Part shown: piece after piece, positions 18,803 to 28,534 of the stretch
Layout of the letters: each line of letters begins with the position of its first letter
Position numbering within the stretch: position 1 is the stretch's first letter
DNA from: an uncultured Allosphingosinicella sp.
Lineage (GTDB): Bacteria; Pseudomonadota; Alphaproteobacteria; Sphingomonadales; Sphingomonadaceae
Length of the DNA: 64,000 nucleotides
Assembly (NCBI GenBank): GCA_934539295.1
Contig: CAKTCN010000001.1
Span: forward strand, 1 to 64,000
Direction: 5' to 3'
Program-made: the position numbers and the translations under genes
Notes under the pieces: model-generated
What the model was told of the DNA's origin: nothing
Databases searched by the model: none
The model's input: only the letters and a program-made list of their open reading frames with translations

Positions 18803-20070
18803 TGAAACGACCCGCCCCGCCTCCGCCTCGCCGCCTGCTCACCGCCCTCGACGTCGGCTCGTCCAAGGTCTCCGCCCTGATCGCCGAGCCGGGTGAGAAT
18901 GGCGAATTGCGCATCCTCGGCACCGGCCAGCGCCAGAGCCGGGGCGTGCGCCGCGGCTTCATATCCGACATGGAAAAGACCGAGGCCGCGATTCGCGAGG
19001 CGGTGGAGCAGGCCGAACGTATCGCCGCCACCAACGTCGATTCTGTGTTCGTCGGCTTCTCCGCCGGCGGCCTCGTCAGCGACGTGGCGAGCGTCGAGGT
19101 CGATATCGGCGGCAAGCGCATCGACAAGGGCGACATCGACCAGCTGCTGACCGTCGGCAAGGAATCGATCGACGGCCATGGCCGCATGATCCTCCACGCC
19201 ATGCCGGCGCTCTACACGCTGGACGGGCTGGAGGGCGTGAAGAAGCCGCTCGGCCTTCACGCCAATCGCCTGGCGGTCGACATTCACGTGATCGGCGCCG
19301 AGCCGCCGCCGGTGCGCAATCTCGACCTGTGCGTGCGCTCCGCCCATCTCGGCGTCGACGCGATCGTCGCCTCGCCCGTTGCGGCCGGCAAGGCGGTGCT
19401 GAGCGAGGAGGAGCGCGAGCTTGGCGTGGCGCTGGTCGAACTTGGCGCGGGCGTGACCAACGTGTCCGTGTTCGCGGGCGGGATGCTGGTAGGGCTGAAG
19501 AGCCTCGCCATCGGCGGCATCGACATCACCGACGACATCGCCTCCGCCTTCGGCACCCGCCGGATCGAGGCGGAGCGGATGAAATGCTTCTACGGATCGG
19601 CCACCACATCCCCGCGCGACAATCACGACATGATCGAACTCGCGCCGATCGCGGGGGGCGAGGAGGGGACGGAGGCGACCCGCATCACGCGTGCGCAGCT
19701 GATTGCCATCATCCGCCAGCGGTTGGAGCATCTGATGGGCGAGATCGCGACCGCGCTCAAGGAACTGGGCTTCTCCGGTCCGTTCGGGCGGCAGGTGGTG
19801 CTGACCGGCGGCGGATCGGAATTGAAGGGCCTGGCGGATTACGCGCAGGGCGTGCTCGGCCGCGCGGTGCGCATCGGACGGCCCCGCATGGCCGGGCTTC
19901 CCGAGGCGCATGGCGGGCCTGCATTCGCGACGCTGGCCGGTCTGGCGCAGTTCGCCGCGTCGGACGAGCTTGACCTGCGCACGGTGCAGGCACCGGCGCC
20001 GGCTGCGGAAATCAAGGCGGGTGGGGGCGTGATGCAACGCCTCATCTCCACCTTCAGAAGTTCATATTAG
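18802..20070 (+). CDS. ftsA: Cell division protein FtsA
   Basis: A 422-residue actin-fold ATPase that tethers FtsZ to the membrane. The N-terminal LTALDVGSSKVSALI is the first phosphate loop, RRGFISDMEKTEAAI and GGKRIDKGDIDQLL follow in the 1C region, and VLTGGGSELKGL is the late ATP-binding motif. The last residues (VMQRLISTFRSSY) form the expected amphipathic membrane-targeting helix. It starts at the TGATG overlap with ftsQ. The gap to ftsZ is 120 bp, long enough for an ftsZ promoter. Confidence 0.96.
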   Translation: MKRPAPPPPRRLLTALDVGSSKVSALIAEPGENGELRILGTGQRQSRGVRRGFISDMEKTEAAIREAVEQAERIAATNVDSVFVGFSAGGLVSDVASVEVDIGGKRIDKGDIDQLLTVGKESIDGHGRMILHAMPALYTLDGLEGVKKPLGLHANRLAVDIHVIGAEPPPVRNLDLCVRSAHLGVDAIVASPVAAGKAVLSEEERELGVALVELGAGVTNVSVFAGGMLVGLKSLAIGGIDITDDIASAFGTRRIEAERMKCFYGSATTSPRDNHDMIELAPIAGGEEGTEATRITRAQLIAIIRQRLEHLMGEIATALKELGFSGPFGRQVVLTGGGSELKGLADYAQGVLGRAVRIGRPRMAGLPEAHGGPAFATLAGLAQFAASDELDLRTVQAPAPAAEIKAGGGVMQRLISTFRSSY

Positions 20071-20190
20071 AAAAAAGATTCAAATTGTTGGCGGGTAAGC
20101 CAACGGGCTAAGTTTTCGCTGGAGCGGCCGAATCGCATCGTGCAGGATGGCCGCCGAAGCATCAGCGCACATGAAGGGAAGTTTTTGGCG

Positions 20191-21612
20191 ATGGGCATCG
20201 ATTTCATTCGACCGGAAGTGGACGAGCTGCGTCCCCGGATCAGCGTCATCGGCGTCGGCGGCGCCGGCGGCAATGCCATCGCCAACATGATCGCCAGCGA
20301 CGTGCAGGGTGTCGATTTCATTGTCGCCAATACCGACGCCCAGGCGCTGAACGCCTCCTCGGCCGACCAGCGCATCCAGCTCGGCCTGAAGATCACGCAA
20401 GGGTTGGGCGCCGGATCGCGGCCTGAGATCGGCAAGGCGGCTGCTGAGGAGACCTTCACCGAGATCGAGCGCGCGCTCGATGGCGCGCACATGTGCTTCA
20501 TCGCGGCCGGCATGGGCGGCGGCACCGGCACCGGTGCGGCCCCCGTCATCGCCAAGGCGGCGCGCGAGAAGGGCATCCTGACCGTCGGCGTTGTGACCAA
20601 GCCGTTCAGCTTCGAAGGCAATCGCCGCATGCGCTCGGCAGAGGCCGGGATCGAGGAGCTTCAGCAGCATGTGGACACGCTGATCGTCATCCCGAACCAG
20701 AACCTGTTCCGCATCGCCAACCCCAACACCACCTTTCGCGAAGCCTTCCAGATGGCCGACGAGGTGCTGCAGCAGGGCGTGCGCGGCATCACCGATCTGA
20801 TGGTCATGCCCGGCCTCATCAACCTCGACTTCGCCGACGTCCGTTCGGTGATGGGCGAGATGGGCAAGGCGATGATGGGCACGGGCGAGGCATCTGGCGA
20901 CAATCGCGCGATCGAGGCGGCGGAGAAGGCGATCGCCAATCCGCTGCTCGACGGCGTGTCGATGAAGGGCGCAAAGGGCGTCATCGTGTCGATCGTCGGC
21001 GGCGAGGATATGCGCCTGATGGAGGTCGACGAGGCTGCCAACCACATCAAGGACCTGGTCGATCCCGACGCCAACATCATCTGGGGTTCGGCCTTCATCC
21101 CCGAGCTCGAGGGCAAGCTGCGCGTGTCGGTAGTCGCGACCGGCATCGATGCCGAGGTGGTGCCGGTGGCCGCGCCTGCGCCGGCCAAGGTGTTCAGCTT
21201 CCCCGGCGCCGCGCAGCGCACCACTGCCCCGGCGGCCGCGCCAGAGGTTGCGGCCGTGGTGGCGCAGCCGCCCGCGGCTGCCGAAGCCGCGCCGCTCGAG
21301 CTTGGCGCTGAGGACGAACTGACGCTCGACACGCCCGCGGATGCGGGCGACGAGCTGCTGCTCGACACGCCGGAGCCGGCGCGTGCGCAGTCGCGCCTGA
21401 TCGACGACCAGCCGCAGGCGCCGATCGGCGGCACGCGTCCCTGGCTCGACGAGCGCACCACACCGATGGCGCCGCGTTCGGCACCTGCACGTGAGGGCAC
21501 CTTGTTCGAGCGCATGTCGAGCATCGCCCGCGGCGCGCCCAAGCAGGGCGACGAGGAAAGCCAGGATCGACTGGACGTTCCGCGCTTCCTCAACCGCCAG
21601 AATAACCAGTAG
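20191..21612 (+). CDS. ftsZ: Cell division protein FtsZ
   Basis: A 473-residue tubulin homologue that forms the division ring. The GTP-binding signature [10 protein letters not shown] is at 109-118, preceded by [11 protein letters not shown] (19-29) and NTDAQAL (48-54). The GTPase core ends near residue 320, followed by a Pro/Ala-rich linker of about 140 residues and the C-terminal peptide [12 protein letters not shown], the form that binds FtsA in alphaproteobacteria. The ATG at 20191 is chosen because AAGGGA lies upstream and the conserved sequence begins there; the frame is open 51 bp further upstream. Confidence 0.97.
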   Translation: MGIDFIRPEVDELRPRISVIGVGGAGGNAIANMIASDVQGVDFIVANTDAQALNASSADQRIQLGLKITQGLGAGSRPEIGKAAAEETFTEIERALDGAHMCFIAAGMGGGTGTGAAPVIAKAAREKGILTVGVVTKPFSFEGNRRMRSAEAGIEELQQHVDTLIVIPNQNLFRIANPNTTFREAFQMADEVLQQGVRGITDLMVMPGLINLDFADVRSVMGEMGKAMMGTGEASGDNRAIEAAEKAIANPLLDGVSMKGAKGVIVSIVGGEDMRLMEVDEAANHIKDLVDPDANIIWGSAFIPELEGKLRVSVVATGIDAEVVPVAAPAPAKVFSFPGAAQRTTAPAAAPEVAAVVAQPPAAAEAAPLELGAEDELTLDTPADAGDELLLDTPEPARAQSRLIDDQPQAPIGGTRPWLDERTTPMAPRSAPAREGTLFERMSSIARGAPKQGDEESQDRLDVPRFLNRQNNQ

Positions 21613-21819
21613 GATCAAGCCCTCCTCCCTTGCAGAAGAGCAAGGGGCCGCTCGCAAGACAGTCCCTCTCCCACAAGGAGAGCGACTGTCTCGTGACAGG
21701 CCAGGGCTTCTTCCCGGTTCCTACGACTTTGCTCCGCTCACCGACACGGAGCAACAGTTCGCCGCCAAATCAGGCACTTAGTCATTGCCCGTAAACCTGT
21801 CGCCCTGTCTAAGAGCGGC
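21613..21819. other. Gap after ftsZ, end of the dcw cluster
   Basis: This stretch has short inverted repeats (for example CTCTCC...GGAGAG near 21665-21682) but no clear stem followed by a T run. No ORF with recognisable content was found. It probably holds the promoter of the next gene. Confidence 0.4.
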
Positions 21820-23460
21820 ATGGATTTCCTTTCGATCAGAATCTTGCGGCAAGGCGCGGCCTTGCTGGCGGTGACGCTCGGCTCCGCGGCTTGGGGGCAG
21901 GCGGCCAATTACCCGCAGGGTGCGATCGTGCAGTCGCTGGAGCCCGGCCCGGGTGACGACCTGGCCCGCTACCTGAGCGAACTCAACACCTCTCCGCGCA
22001 GTGTGCGGGCGCTGCTGGGTGCCGGCAATGCCGCGCTCGCGCTTGGCGACAAGGATGGTGCGTTGAGCTTCTTCGCACGAGCCGAGGAAGTGGCGCCGCG
22101 TGACGGCCGGGTGAAGGCGGGGATGGGATCCGCCTTTGTTGCGTCCGAGAACCCGGAGGCCGCGTTCAAATTCTTCGCCGAGGCCCAGTCGCTGGGCGTC
22201 CAGGTGGCGGACTTCGCCAAGGATCGCGGACTTGCTTATGACATGATCGGCGATCCTGCGCGTGCGCAGGCGGATTATGCATTGGCGCTGCGCCGCGGCC
22301 CGGATGCGGAGGTCGAGCGGCGGATGGCGCTGTCGCGCGCAATCTCCGGCGACAGGGCGGGCGCGCTGGCCGTGCTGGACCCGCAGATCCAGAAGCAGGA
22401 CCGTGCCGGCTGGCGCGCGCGCGCCTTCGTGCTGGCGCTTACCGGCGATGCGGCGGGCGCTGCCAGCGTTGCGCAGACGATGATGCCGGGCAACCAGTCT
22501 GCGGCCCTGCGCCCTTTCCTCGACAAGCTGGCCGGGCTGAGCGCTGCGGACAAGGCGATGGCCGTGCATTTCGGGCATTTTCCGAATGGTGGGCAGGCGA
22601 CGCGTTATGCCGCAGCCGGCGTGCCGAGCACGGCTTATGCCCCGCCTCCCGCGCGTCAGACGGCGCAGGCGTCGCCGCTGCCGCGCGTCTCCTCCTATGG
22701 GCCGAGCTATCGCGGCGTCGCCGAACCGCAGGGTAGCAGCGCGCCCCCGCCTGTTCGTCCCGCCCCGGCTCCGATCAGGTCGGTTGCGCTGAGCCCATCG
22801 GCAAACGCCGAAGTGCGCGTGCCGCAATCGGTGCAGCCTTCGCCGGCTCCAGCCGTGCAGAAGCCAGCGCCCGAGTCGGTGGTGCGAAGGCCGGCACCGT
22901 CCGTCGCCCAGAAGCCGGCGCCCGTTCCTGCGAAACCGGTCGCCGTCACGGCGCCGCGCCTCGACTTCGCCGACGTGGTGGATGCCGTGGAGTCCCTGCC
23001 GGCTCCGGTGCAGAAGACACAGCCCATGCCGTTCAAGGCGGCAACGCCCGGAACGCCGCCGAAGCTTGCCGAAAAGAAGCCGGAGCCGAAGCCGGCGGCC
23101 GCCACGGCCGAGAAGAAGCCGGCTGCCAGCAAGGCCGCTGCCACCAAGACCGTGGCCAAGAAGGCCGAGCCGCCCAAGCCCAAGGAACCCGCCCGCATCT
23201 GGGTCCAACTCGCCGCCGGCGCCAACAAGAACGTGTTCCCGGCCGAATATAAGAAGATGCAGGCCAAGGCGCCCAAGCTGCTTTCGGGCAAGACGGCGTG
23301 GACGGCGCCGCTCGGAGCCACTAACCGGCTGCTGGTCGGTCCGTTCAAGACCGACAAGGAAGCGCGGGACCTCGTCAACGCGCTCTCCGCAGTAAAGGTC
23401 GGGAGTTATCCGTGGAAGAGCGAGGACGGGGACAAGGTGGAGAAGGTCGCGGCCAAGTAA
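21820..23460 (+). CDS. Secreted TPR-SPOR protein
   Basis: A 546-residue protein with a signal peptide (cleavage near AWGQAAN, about residue 28), TPR-like helical repeats from about 45 to 260 (LLGAGNAALALGDKDGALSFF, YALALRRGPDAEVERR), a Pro/Ala/Lys-rich linker from 270 to 460 and a C-terminal SPOR domain from about 462 (RIWVQLAAGANKNVF, RLLVGPFKTDKEARDLV). SPOR domains bind denuded glycan strands at the septum, so a role in division or wall remodelling is likely, in line with its place after ftsZ. The exact function is unknown. Its last 49 bp overlap the dgt frame. Confidence 0.85.
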   Translation: MDFLSIRILRQGAALLAVTLGSAAWGQAANYPQGAIVQSLEPGPGDDLARYLSELNTSPRSVRALLGAGNAALALGDKDGALSFFARAEEVAPRDGRVKAGMGSAFVASENPEAAFKFFAEAQSLGVQVADFAKDRGLAYDMIGDPARAQADYALALRRGPDAEVERRMALSRAISGDRAGALAVLDPQIQKQDRAGWRARAFVLALTGDAAGAASVAQTMMPGNQSAALRPFLDKLAGLSAADKAMAVHFGHFPNGGQATRYAAAGVPSTAYAPPPARQTAQASPLPRVSSYGPSYRGVAEPQGSSAPPPVRPAPAPIRSVALSPSANAEVRVPQSVQPSPAPAVQKPAPESVVRRPAPSVAQKPAPVPAKPVAVTAPRLDFADVVDAVESLPAPVQKTQPMPFKAATPGTPPKLAEKKPEPKPAAATAEKKPAASKAAATKTVAKKAEPPKPKEPARIWVQLAAGANKNVFPAEYKKMQAKAPKLLSGKTAWTAPLGATNRLLVGPFKTDKEARDLVNALSAVKVGSYPWKSEDGDKVEKVAAK

Positions 23461-24608
23461 GGCCGCTGGAAGCGCTCGCCGCCAGGCCCGAGCAGACGCG
23501 CGGGCGTCGCTTCGCCGAACCCGATGGCACCCCCCGCGGCCCTCGCGACGCGTTTCAGCGTGATCGCGACCGCATCATCCATTCCATTCCGTTTCGGCGT
23601 CTCCGCCACAAGACGCAGGTGTTCGTCGCGCCCGATGGCGATCATTTCCGCGTCCGCCTGACCCATTCGATCGAGGTCGCGCAAATCGGCCGCACCATCG
23701 CCCGTGCGCTCGGCCTCAACGAGGATCTGACCGAGGCTTTGTGCCTTGCCCACGATATCGGCCACCCGCCCTTTGGTCATGCCGGCGAGGATGTGCTGCA
23801 GGCCGCGATGGCGGAGGCGGGCGGGTTCGACCACAATGCCCATACGCTGCGCCTGCTGACCAGGCTGGAGCGGCCTTACCCGCGCTTCGATGGCCTGAAC
23901 CTCAGCTGGGAAACACTCGAAGGCCTCGCCAAGCATAATGGCCCGGTCACCTCTCCGCCCTGGGCGCTGGTCGAGGCGGATGCCGGTTTCCCGCTCGATC
24001 TTGCCACCTGGCCGAGCCTCGAGGCGCAGGTGGCGGCGATTGCCGACGACATCGCCTACGACAATCACGACATCGACGATGGCCTGCGCAGCGGTCTCCT
24101 CGTGCTCGACGACCTGCTCGAACTGCCGTTCGTCGCGCGTGGGTGGGAAGCGGTTCTGCGCCGCTACCCCGACCTGCCCCCCGCGCGCCTCGCGCCCGAG
24201 CTGATCCGCGACCAGATCGGCCTCATGGTGCGTGATGTGATCGCCGAAACGCAGCGGCGCGTGGCGGAGGCTGGCGTGACGTCGATCGACGACGTGCGGG
24301 CATGCGGAACGGCACTGGCCGGCTTTTCGCCCGAACTCGCCGTGGAGGAGTGGGCATTGAAGCGCTTCCTCTACGCCCGCATGTACAATGCGCCGCCGGT
24401 GCAGGCGGTGCGCGTCAAGGCGCAGCGGGTCGTAGCCGACCTGTTCGAGCTTTACCGCACCGATGCCTCGCTGCTCCCGCCCGAATGGGAAATCGAGCCG
24501 GGCGATGTCCGCCGCATCGGTGACTTCATTGCCGGCATGACGGATCGCTACGCCATCGCCCGTCATGAGGAACTGATCGGCCCGGTGGAGCTGCCGCGCG
24601 GCTTCTAA
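23412..24608 (+). CDS. dgt: Deoxyguanosinetriphosphate triphosphohydrolase-like protein
   Basis: A 398-residue HD-domain phosphohydrolase of the dGTPase family, which cuts dNTPs to nucleoside and triphosphate. Signature residues: FRRLRHKTQVF, RLTHSIEVAQI (first His), LAHDIGHPPFGHAGE (HD doublet) and the later AAIADDIAYDNHDIDDG (last Asp). The only start codon upstream of the conserved region is GTG at 23412, which makes the gene begin 49 bp inside the SPOR gene. The length fits the short type of dGTPase-like proteins. Confidence 0.9.
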   Translation: MEERGRGQGGEGRGQVRPLEALAARPEQTRGRRFAEPDGTPRGPRDAFQRDRDRIIHSIPFRRLRHKTQVFVAPDGDHFRVRLTHSIEVAQIGRTIARALGLNEDLTEALCLAHDIGHPPFGHAGEDVLQAAMAEAGGFDHNAHTLRLLTRLERPYPRFDGLNLSWETLEGLAKHNGPVTSPPWALVEADAGFPLDLATWPSLEAQVAAIADDIAYDNHDIDDGLRSGLLVLDDLLELPFVARGWEAVLRRYPDLPPARLAPELIRDQIGLMVRDVIAETQRRVAEAGVTSIDDVRACGTALAGFSPELAVEEWALKRFLYARMYNAPPVQAVRVKAQRVVADLFELYRTDASLLPPEWEIEPGDVRRIGDFIAGMTDRYAIARHEELIGPVELPRGF

Positions 24609-24747
24609 CGCCGTTCCGACAGCCTCAGGTCAGTTTTCCGGCTTTCCGGGAAACCACGGCGAGGTGACCGGCCGATCGCGCCTGAAGCTTCAAATCGGGA
24701 CGAGCATCGTTTAAGGCCACGCCTTTCCTCCACCATCTGGAAGAACC

Positions 24748-26478
24748 GTGACTCTTTACGCCCGCTTTGCCGACCATCTCGATGCCATTTTGAACGCCCT
24801 TGAAGGCGAGGGGACGCTCGCGTCCGGCGTTGAGCGAAAGGGCGTGGCTGTGGAGCCGCCTCGCGACCCTAGCCATGGCGATCTCGCCACCAACGCGGCC
24901 ATGGTGCTGGCCAAGAAGGCGGGCACCAATCCGCGCGCACTCGCCGGCCTGATCGCGCCCAAGCTCGAGGCGCTGGACGAGGTGTCGGGCGTGGAGATCG
25001 CCGGCCCCGGCTTCATCAACATCCGCCTGAAGCCGCAGGTGTGGCTGGAGGAACTCGCCACCATCCTGGGGCAGGCGGGCGATTATGGCCGCTCGAACAT
25101 CGGCGCGGGCCAGCGGGTCAATGTCGAATATGTCTCAGCCAACCCGACCGGCCCCATGCACATGGGCCATTGCCGCGGCGCGGTGGTCGGCGATGCGCTC
25201 GCCTCCTTGCTCGAATATGCGGGCCACCAGGTCACGCGCGAATATTATGTCAACGATGCCGGCGGCCAGGTCGACGTGCTCGCCCGCTCCGCGCACCTGC
25301 GCTACCGCGAGGCGCTGGGCGAGACGATCGAGATTCCGGAAGGGCTCTATCCCGGCGACTATCTGAAGCCGGTCGGCGAACGGCTGGCGGCCGAGCATGG
25401 CGACACCTTCGTGGAGGCGCCGGAAGGGGAATGGCTGGTCCTGTTCCGCCAGACCGCAGTTGCGATGATGATGGACATGATCCGCGCCGACCTGGCGCTG
25501 CTCGGCATCCATCACGACCTCTTCTCCTCGGAGGCCGAAGTGCAGGCAGCCGGCAAGGCCGATGCCGCGGTTGAGACTCTGCGCGCGCGCGGGCTGATCT
25601 ACGAGGGTGAGTTGGAGCGCCCCAAGAGCCTTGACGAGCATGACGAGTGGGAGCCGGTCGAACTGACCCTGTTCCGCTCCACGCAGTTCGGCGATGACCA
25701 GGACCGTCCGGTCAAGAAGTCGGACGGCAGCTGGACCTATTTCGGCGCCGACCTCGCTTACCATTTCCAGAAGGCGCAATCCGCCGACCAGCTGATCGAC
25801 ATCTGGGGCGCCGACCATGCCGGCACGGTGAAGCGCATCAAGGCCGCGGTCGAGGCGCTAACCGAAGGCCGCACGCCGTTCGACGTCAAGCTGATCCAGA
25901 TGGTGCGCCTCCTGCGCGGCGGCGAGCCGGTGAAGATGTCCAAGCGCGCCGGCAATTTCGTCACGCTCGCCGATGTCGTGAACGAAGTCGGCAAGGACGT
26001 GGTCCGCTTCACCATGCTGACCCGCAAGGCGGATGCGCAGATGGACTTCGATTTCGCCAAGGTCGTCGAGGCGTCGAAGGACAATCCGGTCTTCTACGTC
26101 CAATATGCCCATGCCCGCATTCGATCGCTCAACCGCAAGGCGGCGGCGGAGGGCGTGGACGTGTCGGGCGCAGCCGACCTGTCGTTGCTCAATGAGGACG
26201 AGCTCGGCCTGGTGAAGCTCGCGGCGCAGTTCCCGCGCACCGTGGAGGGTGCCGCGCTGGCGCACGAGCCCCACCGCATCGCCTTCTATCTCGGCGACCT
26301 CGCCGCCGCTTTCCACGCGCAGTGGAACAAGGGCAATGACGATCCCGGCTTGCGCTTCCTTGTCGCCGACCGCCCCGACCTGACCCGCGCCCGGCTCGAG
26401 CTCGCCAACAGCGTCGCGCAGATCATCCGCAACGGCCTGGCGCTGATGGGCGTCGCGGCTGCGGAGGAACTGCACTGA
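24748..26478 (+). CDS. argS: Arginyl-tRNA synthetase
   Basis: A 576-residue class I aminoacyl-tRNA synthetase. The N-terminal Add-1 domain ([17 protein letters not shown] near 41-57) leads to the HIGH-type motif [11 protein letters not shown] (131-141), and [12 protein letters not shown] near residue 396 is the KMSKS-type loop. The C-terminal anticodon domain ends with [17 protein letters not shown], typical of ArgS. The start is GTG at 24748. The 139-bp gap before it shows no gene or clear hairpin. It overlaps the next gene by 1 bp. Confidence 0.97.
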   Translation: MTLYARFADHLDAILNALEGEGTLASGVERKGVAVEPPRDPSHGDLATNAAMVLAKKAGTNPRALAGLIAPKLEALDEVSGVEIAGPGFINIRLKPQVWLEELATILGQAGDYGRSNIGAGQRVNVEYVSANPTGPMHMGHCRGAVVGDALASLLEYAGHQVTREYYVNDAGGQVDVLARSAHLRYREALGETIEIPEGLYPGDYLKPVGERLAAEHGDTFVEAPEGEWLVLFRQTAVAMMMDMIRADLALLGIHHDLFSSEAEVQAAGKADAAVETLRARGLIYEGELERPKSLDEHDEWEPVELTLFRSTQFGDDQDRPVKKSDGSWTYFGADLAYHFQKAQSADQLIDIWGADHAGTVKRIKAAVEALTEGRTPFDVKLIQMVRLLRGGEPVKMSKRAGNFVTLADVVNEVGKDVVRFTMLTRKADAQMDFDFAKVVEASKDNPVFYVQYAHARIRSLNRKAAAEGVDVSGAADLSLLNEDELGLVKLAAQFPRTVEGAALAHEPHRIAFYLGDLAAAFHAQWNKGNDDPGLRFLVADRPDLTRARLELANSVAQIIRNGLALMGVAAAEELH

Positions 26479-27119
26479 TGGAGGGGCGTCGGCTCGGCCC
26501 TGCGGACGGCGGCGAGCGCCTGCCCTGGCTCGAGCCGATCGAGGAGGAGGCGCCCGCTTCGTCCGGAGGCGCAGGCAGGTGGCTGCTGCCCGTCCTTGCG
26601 CTCTTGCTGCTGCTCGCCGCCGGTGCGGGGGCCTGGTACTTCCTGGCCGGCGACAGCGTGGACGAAGGCCATGGCGAGCTGATCCCCGCGCCTGAGGGCG
26701 ACTACAAGATCCCGGCGCCGGAGCCCGGCGGCATGCAAGTGGAAGGCGAGGGCGATGCCGCCTTCCCGACCAGCGAAGGCGAGGATGCGCATGCCTCCCT
26801 CGACCTCAGCGCCGTGCCGGAGGCGCCGATCGCGCTGCCAAAGGCGAAGAACAAGGCCGCTGCCACCGCCGAGACGCCGCTCGACCGCGGCTCCTCCACC
26901 ATCCAACTCGGCGCCTTTTCAAGCGAAAAGGCGGCGAACGACGCGTGGAAGGCTCTCGCCAAGCGCTTCACCTATCTGGAAACCCTCGCCTTCTCGATCA
27001 TTCCGGTCGAGGCGGAGGGCAAGCCGACATTGTACCGCCTGCGCGCCTCCGGTGCGAATGCCGCGCCCGCCTGTGCGCGGCTGCGGATTGCGGGCGAAGA
27101 CTGCGCCACGTTGAACTGA
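26478..27119 (+). CDS. SPOR-domain membrane protein
   Basis: A 213-residue bitopic protein: cytoplasmic N-terminus, one membrane helix (about 35-54, LLPVLALLLLLAAGAGAWYF), an acidic linker and a C-terminal SPOR-like domain from about 138 (STIQLGAFSSEKAANDAW, YRLRASGANAAPACARL). This is the FtsN/DedD-type layout. SPOR domains bind septal glycans. It is translationally coupled to argS (TGATG) and is followed 9 bp later by nagZ, so it may belong to a wall-recycling unit. Confidence 0.85.
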   Translation: MEGRRLGPADGGERLPWLEPIEEEAPASSGGAGRWLLPVLALLLLLAAGAGAWYFLAGDSVDEGHGELIPAPEGDYKIPAPEPGGMQVEGEGDAAFPTSEGEDAHASLDLSAVPEAPIALPKAKNKAAATAETPLDRGSSTIQLGAFSSEKAANDAWKALAKRFTYLETLAFSIIPVEAEGKPTLYRLRASGANAAPACARLRIAGEDCATLN

Positions 27120-27128
27120 GGAAAGACG

Positions 27129-28142
27129 ATGCAAGCTGCGATCTATGGCCTTGCCGGCGAAGCCCTCACCCAAGACGAGCGTGACTTCTTCCGCGATGCC
27201 GATCCCGCGGGCTACATCCTGTTCGCCCGCAACGTGGCGGACAAGGCGCAGCTTCGGGCGCTCACCGACGCGCTCCGCGAATTGTCCGGCCGCGACGACC
27301 TGCCGATCCTGATCGACCAGGAAGGCGGCCGTGTCGCCCGCATGCGCCCGCCGGTCTGGCCCGACTTCCCCAATGCCGGGGTATTCGCCGATCTCTATCG
27401 TCACGCGCCGGCCACTGCCATCGAGGCGACGCGCTGGAACGCGCAGGCGATCGGCGCCGTCCTCCATGAGGCGGGGGTCAACGTCAATTGCCTGCCCTTG
27501 CTCGACGTGCGGCAGCCAGGTGCCAGCGACATCATCGGCGACCGCGCGCTCGGCACCGACCCGATGCAGGTGGCCGCGCTCGGCCGTGCCGTGCTGGACG
27601 GCATGGCCGCCTCCGGCGTGGTCGGCGTGGTCAAGCACATGCCGGGACACGGCCGCGCGCTGGTCGACAGCCACAAGGAATTGCCCGTGGTGGATGCTCC
27701 CGAGGATGCGCTGGAGATCGACCTCGAACCGTTCGTCACGCTCCATAATGCGCCGATGGGAATGACCGCGCATGTCGTCTACACCGCGTGGGACGACGAA
27801 CGCTGCGGCAGCCTGTCGCCGCTGGTGATCGAGGCGATCATCCGCGGCCGGATCGGCTTCGACGGACTGCTCATGTCCGACGACCTCGGCATGCATGCGC
27901 TGTCCGGCAGCTTCGAGGACCGCGCACGCGGCGTGCTGGAGGCAGGGTGCGACCTGGCGCTCCATTGCTCGGGCGACATGAACGAGATGGTGTCGCTAGC
28001 CAGGGGTTTGGGCGCGCTGAGCGACAAGGCCCGGGCGCGGCTTGAACGGGCAATGTCGACCGTGGCGGGTCGGGCGCCCGCGGCTCCGGTCGCAGAGCTC
28101 GCCGCGCGGCGGGACGCGCTGATCGCGGCGGTGCGGGGCTGA
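27129..28142 (+). CDS. nagZ: Beta-N-acetylhexosaminidase NagZ
   Basis: A 337-residue glycoside hydrolase family 3 enzyme that removes GlcNAc from muropeptides during wall recycling in the cytoplasm. The catalytic loop KHMPGHG is at 169-175 and the nucleophile Asp is in MSDDLGM (near residue 251). DQEGGRVARMRPP (63-75) is a further family mark. Length matches NagZ. It follows a SPOR gene closely. Confidence 0.95.
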   Translation: MQAAIYGLAGEALTQDERDFFRDADPAGYILFARNVADKAQLRALTDALRELSGRDDLPILIDQEGGRVARMRPPVWPDFPNAGVFADLYRHAPATAIEATRWNAQAIGAVLHEAGVNVNCLPLLDVRQPGASDIIGDRALGTDPMQVAALGRAVLDGMAASGVVGVVKHMPGHGRALVDSHKELPVVDAPEDALEIDLEPFVTLHNAPMGMTAHVVYTAWDDERCGSLSPLVIEAIIRGRIGFDGLLMSDDLGMHALSGSFEDRARGVLEAGCDLALHCSGDMNEMVSLARGLGALSDKARARLERAMSTVAGRAPAAPVAELAARRDALIAAVRG

Positions 28143-28244
28143 CACCGCCTTCCTCCTCACGAGGGGAGAGCGGCGCGTAAGATTATAAGATCACAAGGAA
28201 CTTTCTTCTTCCTCATGCGCTTGTGCACCTGAGGGAGGCGAACA

Positions 28245-28412
28245 TTGAACAACGCGACATATTACGAGCAGCTCGAACAGGGCGCCCGCTATCTTGCATC
28301 CATGGCGACCAACCCCGCGGAACGCCGTGAGCATCTCGGCTGGGCCAATCGCTATTATCGCCTCGCCGACGACGCGCGCTCATCGCGCTTCATGACCGCG
28401 CAGGCGGCCTGA
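28245..28412 (+). CDS. Small 55-residue ORF, unknown function
   Basis: An ORF starting at TTG 28245 with a strong GGGAGG ribosome site 7 bases upstream. It encodes 55 residues beginning LNNATYYEQLEQGARYLAS and ending RFMTAQAA. It is soluble, with alternating charged and aromatic residues (ERREHLGWANRYYRLADDAR). Codon use is like the neighbours. I do not recognise a family. It sits alone between nagZ and a palindromic repeat upstream of scpA. Confidence 0.55.
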   Translation: MNNATYYEQLEQGARYLASMATNPAERREHLGWANRYYRLADDARSSRFMTAQAA

Positions 28413-28419
28413 CGCGACT

Positions 28420-28491
28420 TCCTGCTCCTGCGAAAAGCAGAAGCCCACCATCACAAGCCCGAGATGCTAGGCTCCTGCTTTCGCAGGAGCA
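28420..28491. repeat. Palindromic repeat, family C, upstream of scpA
   Basis: Arms near 28420-28440 (TGCTCCTGCGAAAAGCAG) and 28474-28491 (CCTGCTTTCGCAGGAGCA) are inverted copies with one extra A in the left arm. A shorter related hairpin lies at 48601-48627. Confidence 0.75.
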
Positions 28492-28534
28492 CAATCCTCT
28501 TCATTCCTCCACGCTGCGGCCCTAACCTCTGCAC

